Below are positions 57,363 through 64,000 of a stretch of DNA of 64,000 nucleotides, piece after piece. Within the stretch, counting starts at the first letter, position 1. Every line of letters starts with the position of its first letter. This DNA comes from Epiperipatus broadwayi (Eukaryota > Onychophora > Udeonychophora > Euonychophora > Peripatidae), in assembly GCA_028023455.1 (NCBI GenBank), contig JAQFVV010006272.1, positions 5,571,217 through 5,635,216 on the forward strand. The letters are read 5' to 3'. The notes beneath the pieces are model-generated. The model ran no database searches. It was not told the origin of the DNA and saw nothing but the letters and a program-made list of their open reading frames with translations. Both the position numbers and the translations under genes were made by a program.

Positions 57363-58296
57363 GATGAGAACCGAATCATGCATTTCTAATTTAATTAATA
57401 AATGTCATTGTATTGATATATGGAGAAGAGAGATAAGATTGATTTAATCTCTAGGATCACCTGCTGATGTCCTTAGTGACAAATATTGTACATTTATGAG
57501 TTGATTTTCTTTGTGCATTATATAAGTGCCTAGCTATTTATTCATTTCCATGCATGTGTATGGTTTGATTAACAAACTTCATTAACAAATATTATTGACA
57601 ATGGCATTAATTGTAATATGTGTGTCAAGTAAAGAAAGTGATGGGTACTCCTTCCAAACTGCCTGAAGTGTAGTCTCTGAATCAATGCACATACTGTGTA
57701 ATAACATACTTAGCTATTCACAAAAATTTCATATTAGCATATATTGTATATATGAGATAACAAAAATATATTTTAAGAATTTTTTAAAATATTGTATTTA
57801 ATAATTTTTAATTTTGTTTAAAGTATATAGTTTATAAAGCCCTTAATAAAAAATTAATTCAGTATGCACACTGATATTATGCTTTAAAATAAATTATTTA
57901 TCCTACTGATAATTTTTAATATTATTTCAAGTAATTTATAAAATGCTAAAGAAAAGTCAGTTGTTGTTTTTTAATTATTATAAATCTACCCCTCACATTT
58001 ATTTTTGATTTATTGTTTAAATTGAACATACTATAAAACAAAAATCCATAGTTAAAGAATATATATAAAGGATTTTTAGATAATAGATAAATAATGGATA
58101 GAGAAAAATAAAAATTTTCAATACTTTAGAAAATTCCCTTTTTTTATTATTTATTGTAAGTGGACATTTTTTAGAAGATAAATAATGGGAGCTACCTCTC
58201 ACACTTATTTTTTTATTTAGCCTATTTTTTATTATCATAATTAATGGAGGTTAATATTTTTATAATCAGGCAGAGAAAAATTGTAAAACCATATAT
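57363..58296. other. A+T-rich stretch, no gene; weak internal repetition
   Basis: CTACCCCTCACATTTATTTTTG (57988) and CTACCTCTCACACTTATTTTTTT (58192) are similar and may be an older duplicate. No coding frames. Confidence 0.45.
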
Positions 58297-59345
58297 TTAA
58301 TTTATCATTTGAACAATATATAATGGTTTTCCTTTTTTTTTTTAAAGACAATCTTATTTTATAACTGATCATAAATGACAATTTTTTTTAGAAATGAACC
58401 AAAACTCCAACCATTTTAATTCTCCATAATAAAAAAAAGAAAATTTTGTAATTAAATAGAATGTGAATAAAAATTCTAACTTATTTAAAACTTATCGTAA
58501 ATGATAATTTGTAGACAACGTTGTTTTTTAAAATATTATTTTGTACATTCTATGGCACAATGTTATTTTTTAAAAAAAAATTTTTTTACCTTTTTTTTTT
58601 TTTTAAGATAATTTTTTTAATTAAATTCCATTTACTTTTCAAAATTTAGTTGAAACTGAAATTTTATAAAAATAGCTTTCAACATTTTTAAATTTTTAAT
58701 CAATGCGGCCCTCTTTTTGATTCTATCTTATGTCACTCGATCTTCCACACATTTTTATATTGCAAATTTCCAATTTTTTTAAAAGAATTACAATTAAATC
58801 CCCTAAAGAAAAAATATAGAGCCTATAAAATTCTATACATAATTAATTTATCACTTGAACAATATAAAATAATCTTAATTTCTTTTTTTTTTTTAAAGAC
58901 AATCATATTTTATAACTGATCATAAATGACAATGCTTTCTGAAATGAACAATACATTTTAATTCTTCACACCCAACAAAAAAAAAAAATGTGCAATTAAG
59001 TTAAAAGTAAATAAAAATACTAACTTACTTTATAACATCTCATAAATGATGATTTGAAGGCAAATATGTTTTAAAATATTATTTCATATATTTTGTTGTC
59101 CATGGTTCTTTTTAAAAATAAATTTTTATTTATTTTTTTTTAAAGACAATAATTCTTTCAATTACATTTCATTTACTATCTTTTTTTAAATTTAGTTTAA
59201 ACAGAAATTCTAAAAAAAAAAATAATAATAATATTTTTAATCTTTTAATCAGTGCTGCCTACTTTATGATTCTATCTGATGCCATTCGATTTTCCACATC
59301 TTTCTATATTACAAATTACCAAATTTTTTAAAACAATTAAGTACT
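58297..59345. repeat. Tandem duplication, unit about 547 bp
   Basis: Unit 1 starts TAATTTATCATTTGAACAAT (58297) and unit 2 TAATTTATCACTTGAACAAT (58844). Both continue with TTTAAAGACAATC, TAACTGATCATAAATGACAAT, TTTTAATTCTCCA/TTCTTCACA, AAATATTATTT, then GATTCTATCT and TGC/CACTCGATCTTCCACA. Divergence is moderate, with poly-T length changes. Unit 2 ends near 59345. No coding content. Confidence 0.88.
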
Positions 59346-60944
59346 ATAAAGCAAAAATTATAGATTAAAAAAGAAAATGATGCAAGATTTATCGAGATTG
59401 GTACAATATTTGTTGTTTAGCAACAAACAAATAAATGTTCATATTACAGAATTAAAAACAAACATTATGTGATTATAATAACATTATAAAAGTTAAATAA
59501 TATTAATACAATTGTTTCTATTACACTTAACTATAAATTAGGCAAATGTGGTTATAATAGAATGATAGAAGCCAAAGAAGCTATCAGTTAAAATCAGATC
59601 ACAAGAATACTAGCTTTTGATGTTTATCAGTTTTTATGTTTGAACATATAGTAGCAGTTTTCATTATATCATATATATGAGGATTTCAAGCTCAGAATTA
59701 GATCACATTTTAGATCACAATAACATACTATCATAACACAAGAAAGTAGAGCTAATACGAGAACATATAGATTTCATTTCAGTAGATAAATTAGACCCAA
59801 GAGAATAAAATAATTGACTGTTAATCAGCAAATCACATTTATTATATAATAATTTAGATAAAAATTTATAATCCATATAATCAAATTAAAATTTTTCAAG
59901 TTATTTATAAAAATATCATCACTAAAAATACATTTCAATAATAGATTTAATTATTCCTTCAATTATTTGTTATTTATGTGAACAAAAATATTTCAAAATT
60001 ATCTCCTTTCTCCTAAATTAATTTTGATTAGTAATCACAGATTTATCTTTGCTTCAGCATCAGTGGATTCCATTTTTATTCTAACCACTATTTATATACT
60101 ACAATATAAAGCTAAATATATTACTGCAGAAACAGAAAAAATCAAAAACAGGTTGTAGGTGACAACTCTTTAAATCAGATGTAAATATTATAGCATAATT
60201 AACCTAGCTTTATATTTGATTTACTGTCTGGAGAAAATTGCCATTTATTAAATTACATTTCCATTGAAACAATTTCAAATTTCTGAGAAATTTAATAACA
60301 TATATTCTCTACAATTACTCAAAAAGTCTCTGTTCTTACATGAGACGACTTATTTTAATGCTGTCCAAATATAAAATTCCTTTTCATGCATTGTTCTAAT
60401 TTTAAAGATGTTTTCCAGCATTTTGATTTGAATAGGCAAATATTATTTTCAATTAATCTTTCTTTTCATTGTATCTTCACAGACATCTCTTATTAAAGTT
60501 TTTTTTTTCTTTGACGTGACATGTTATTATAGAATTCACTAATTATGTAAATCAAAAAGTATTATAGCCTTTTAAGTGACACAATCATTTAAAGTTGACT
60601 CATTACCACATACTTCAGTTTGATTTTAAATAATACTTCTTTATAAATAATATTTATCTATAAAAGTACAGAAAATGAAATCAGCATCAATATAAATAAT
60701 TATCTGTTTATTTATCAAAAAGATACAAATTTAAGCAGCAAAGTATCAGGGAGAATGCAACAATAACAATTCCACTGGATATCCACAAGAATTCTATGCA
60801 AGTGATCAAATTCAGATTTTTTTTTTCCAATAAATTATAAATTAAAATACAAGTCTGCCACTTTATCATAGTAGTAAACTATGTAGGGCATTGGTATCTA
60901 TTGTCAATAATTAATAATTGAAAGCATGTCATGTGAATGCCCGC
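59346..60944. other. A+T-rich stretch without recognisable genes
   Basis: No coding frame, RNA or repeat identified. Confidence 0.5.
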
Positions 60945-61227
60945 ATAAAGGAATTTGCGGTTAACAGAAAGGAGATTCTTTGATTCCTCTTGGAGGGCGT
61001 AAAGGAACCGAGCATACATTCTTATCACTGCAGCTGTGATTATTCATATAGTATATGAACATGGATGGGCTGCTCACCAACACGTTATCCAGCATGGTGA
61101 GTTAATTGACTTTTTACCTCCAAGTTTAAGATGAAGAAACTCCATGGTCTTTCTTCTCAGTTGTCTTTATTTTCAGGAGGCTGTAAAGTTGCCAGCCAAG
61201 GCAGCAGTTGGTGGCCAAAGGTAGGAA

Positions 61228-61790
61228 GTGTTAAGAATGCTCCGATTGTGGACCCAGACTGCCAATGATGACCTTTTATTTAGATACTTACAACTGCAGG
61301 TCTGTTTACGTGAAGGAAGATTGCAAAAACTGGAAGAGGAACTGTCTCATATTATACAGGTCATTATTCAAGTTTGTGAAATTAAAAAAAATGGTGAAGG
61401 TTTATGTCCCAAGAAGATTTTTATAAGGATATACACAAGATTTTTGATCAGACCAAACAACATTTTAAAATTGTTATGGAAACTTTAATGCTACAATTTG
61501 TAAACAATTGAAAGATGAAAGTGCTGAAGGTAAATTTGTTTATGGTGATAGAAATGAGAGAGGACCCATTTTTGAAGTTTGCAGAAAAAGAAAAACTTTA
61601 TTTTATGAATTCTTTTTTAAATAGACATGGAAGCATCTAAATGAAGGTACAGCAAAATTGGATTATATTTTAATTAACAGAAAATATGTATTTCAAGATT
61701 GTAATGTTCTTAATAAATTCAACACAAAGTGATCATCGATTAATGAGATGCAAAACTAGAAACAAAGATTACTAAAAAAACAATATTCAC
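61228..61790 (+). pseudogene. LINE copy 2: endonuclease region, broken
   Basis: Readable blocks in shifting frames are TFYLDTYNCRS (near 61268), GRLQKLEEELSHI (61310-61350), the single KIVME.LNATI block near 61470 where GDFNA is expected, and WKHLNEGTAKLDYILINRKYV (about 61629-61690), then SDHRL near 61731. Frames change at least four times. It has the catalytic His but the Asp/Asn block is decayed. Confidence 0.65.
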
Positions 61791-62229
61791 AGTTAATATT
61801 CTTCATCTTCAGAAACATTATTATAATGAACTTAAATTAGAACTTGCAAATCATTTTCAAATATTAACAGATTTTGAATATAATTCAGATTTGAACGAAA
61901 TCAATAGGAAAATAACTGATACACTTTTAAAAACTGCAATAAAGATCAGATAGAAAAAAAGCAGCAGTTGACCAGTAAAACTTCTATTGAGACTAGAGAA
62001 TTTATGAAAAAAAGGAATATGAAAATATATAAAAACAACGCATTAAGAAGGATTGAATGTCTAAAATTTTGTAAAATAGTGTGAAAAAGAATAGATAATT
62101 CTATAAGAAAATATAGCTTTGAATTATCAAAGAAAGCTGTAAAAGAGAATAAAAGTCTCAAGAGTGTAAAACAACATTTTGGTATTGGTAGGAAACTTAT
62201 TTCTGTAATAAGAAAAAAAGATGGAACTA

Positions 62230-63100
62230 CTACTAAAAAGGGAGATGACATCATGAAATGTATAGAGAATTCTATCAAGAATTATATAGTAATAAAGAAC
62301 AAGGAAAAGTACCTCCTATAACTATTATATTTTCTGAATTGCCCAGGATTTTAAATGAAGAAGAGAGACATACAATTAAATTTATGAGGAAAAACTCCAG
62401 ATAATGATGGAATTATAATCGCTATCTTAAAAGTAGCAAGTGAAGAAACTGAAAAATTGTTGGCAAAGTTATATACCAAATGTCTAAATGATAAAAATGT
62501 ACCAAATGAATACAAGAATGCAGTATTAATATTTTAAAAAGGTGATTACCGACATATCAGTCTTTTATCAGTTTTATACAAAAATTTTACCAAGATAATT
62601 ACAACTTTGTCTACAATGAATTTTGGATGTCAATCAACCAAAAGAACAAGCTGGATTTAAAAGTGATTTTAATACAGTGGATCATATGCAAGTATTGATA
62701 GAAGTTATAGAAAGAACCAATGAATATGAATTGTCATTATACTTTGGATTTATATATTATGAAAAGGCATTTGATTCTATAAATATTTCTTCAGTGATTA
62801 AAGCATTGAATCATCAAGGAAAAGAACCAGGATAATGTCATATGAAGAATATTTATAAAAATGCAACATCAACAATGAGATTACCTAATGATACTAAAAA
62901 CATTAATATTGAGAAGGTTGTATAACAGAATGACTCCATATCTCCAAAACTTTTACACCAATACTGCAAAAAGTATTTTGTGAATTAAAATGAGAAGCTA
63001 AAGAAATAAAAGTAAATGGAGATTATTTAAGTTATCTAGATTTTGTAGATGATGTAGTTGTTTTTGCAAATAATGCTTTAGAGCTTCAGGAAATGTCACA
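62230..63100 (+). pseudogene. LINE copy 2: reverse transcriptase region, broken
   Basis: Pieces read YKNAVLIF (TAA at 62535), HISLLSVLYKNF, then a clean frame 62623-62835 with KEQAGFKSDFNTVDHMQVL and motif A FGFIYYEKAFDSI. The catalytic Asp of motif A (FID/FVD) is replaced by Tyr (TAT at 62755). Motif C near 63037-63066 reads LDFVDDVVVFANN and keeps both aspartates. A frame break at about 62835 separates motif A from B. Confidence 0.8.
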
Positions 63101-63194
63101 AGAGTTATCAAATGAAAGTAAGAAAAGACTAAAGATATACAATAAGAAGACTAAAGTAAAGTTCAATGGATTTTCTCAAAAGATGAAAATAAAG

Positions 63195-63720
63195 ATCGAT
63201 AATGAGTTAGAAGTTAACAACTACAAATACCTTAGTCAGATTATTACTAGAGGTTGAAACATAATGGAAGAAATTAATCATAGAATTAAACTTGGTTGGA
63301 ATGCTTTTGGTAACAATAATTTAATATTAAAAGGAATTATACCTATGTGTTTGAAAAGGAAGTTTTTTAATAAATGTGTTTTACCACTTCTTATTTATGA
63401 ATCTGAGACTTGAACACTTAACAGAAGAGCAATACAGAGACTTCAGAAAAAGAGATGCATGTTAGGAGTAACAAGAAGAGATTGAAACCAAAAAACATGG
63501 GTAAAAGAACAAACAGGTATTACTTACATCATTGAAAGAATTAAGAGACTGAAATGGAGTTGGGCTGGACATATTGCTAGAAGAGATAATGGTAGATGGA
63601 CAGTTGAAATCTTCAACTGGATTCCAAGAAATTGTAAAAGCTCTAGAAAGAAACATGAGATAAATGTATGAAATAAGGAGGTTACTGGGGTAATGTGGAG
63701 AAGAGTTTAGAGATCAGAGC
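63195..63720 (+). pseudogene. LINE copy 2: C-terminal region
   Basis: YKYLSQIITRG (near 63222), EINHRIKLGWNAFGN (63270-63315), CVLPLLIYESET (63377-63411, with a stop where W is expected), and WSWAGHIARRDNGRWTVEIFNWIPRNCK (spread over 63556-63640) match copy 1. The 3' end is near 63805. Confidence 0.75.
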
Positions 63721-63805
63721 AGTTAGACTGAATTTGGAGAGACCTTCATATCCTATAGTGGATTGATAATAATTGAAAATGATAATGATGATGTTATATC
63801 AATTT

Positions 63806-64000
63806 GATAGTAATTAAGTAGTGATACAAGTTTATTCATTATAAAAACTTTAAATAGATCATTTAATTAAATTAGTATTAAAAATTTTATATGTGCTACT
63901 TGTACAGTATACGAAGCATATTAAAGGTGTTATAAATTGGAGTTAAAAATGTAATTTTAATGTCATTTCTTGTAGCTTAAATTTTAAAATGATTTTTTTT
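63806..64000. other. A+T-rich flank, no gene seen
   Basis: Sequence after the LINE 3' end to the window edge. No coding frame or repeat recognised. Confidence 0.5.

Larger units (their letters stand above)
60945..63805 (+). mobile_element. RTE-like LINE, copy 2, inactive
   Basis: The same family and orientation as 8315-11575, aligned from TTTGCGGTTAACAG and GATTCCTCTTGGAGG through GGATGGGCTGCTCACCAACA to the GATAATGATGATG 3' tail. It carries more frameshifts and stops than copy 1, with the longest clean frame under 90 codons, so it is older or has decayed faster. It keeps one endonuclease unit where copy 1 has two, and the SDHR codons GATCATCGA (about 61731-61741) that copy 1 has lost. Confidence 0.85.

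Noticed and set aside
61946-62278. 110-codon minus-strand frame
   Set aside because: Antisense to the RTE copy 2 linker region.
1-64000. CRISPR array or bacterial operon
   Set aside because: No regular repeat-spacer arrays, no ribosome-binding sites ahead of ORFs, and the content is that of an animal nuclear genome.

Overview
This window looks like nuclear DNA from an invertebrate animal. It is strongly A+T-rich, has no bacterial gene structure, and contains many degenerate eukaryotic transposable elements: several non-LTR retrotransposons (LINEs), tRNA-derived SINEs, terminal-inverted-repeat (TIR) DNA elements, a piggyBac transposase fragment and a possible Penelope-type ribozyme repeat. 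The RTE-like, Tx1/L1-like and third-family LINEs, with piggyBac, suit molluscs, arthropods or cnidarians. I cannot name the species.

I see no complete, intact protein-coding gene. Two places could hold host-gene exons: 987-1101, an internal exon with good splice borders, and 51244-51396, a start-codon exon plus a 67-bp intron. Both are weak. Most of the window is intergenic or intronic DNA in which only repeat relics can be read.

Layout. 1-1450: piggyBac relic, a 29-bp tandem repeat, a candidate exon and a hairpin. 2750-4245: copy A of a 1.4-kb dispersed repeat (copy B at 19685-21150). 4300-5330: purine-rich remnant with coiled-coil-like reading frames. 6415-8297: a tandem repeat carrying a hammerhead-ribozyme-like motif on the minus strand, then a 1.1-kb imperfect palindrome. 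8315-11575: RTE-like LINE copy 1. 13861-14062: polypurine and poly-G tract. 16045-17841: a tRNA-derived SINE beside the 3' part of a Tx1/L1-like LINE with a 298-bp tandem duplication. 25620-28110: a very old LINE of a different family. 29067-29180: a SINE with a 15-bp target-site duplication. 30150-41560: mostly empty, with islands of less A+T-rich sequence that I cannot assign. 41796-43690: TIR or foldback element. 45280-47330: a MITE-like inverted repeat and two short tandem arrays. 52195-52384: 95-bp duplication. 54101-57362: TIR element containing telomere-like repeats and a nested, 5'-truncated LINE. 58297-59345: a 547-bp tandem duplication. 60945-63805: RTE-like LINE copy 2.

No set of genes here forms a pathway. 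The window is best read as a record of successive insertions and local rearrangements. The most interesting items are the hammerhead-like fold at 6983-7023, the TIR element with a nested LINE at 54101-57362, the two related RTE copies that share an in-frame stop, and perfect hairpins that look like template-switch events.
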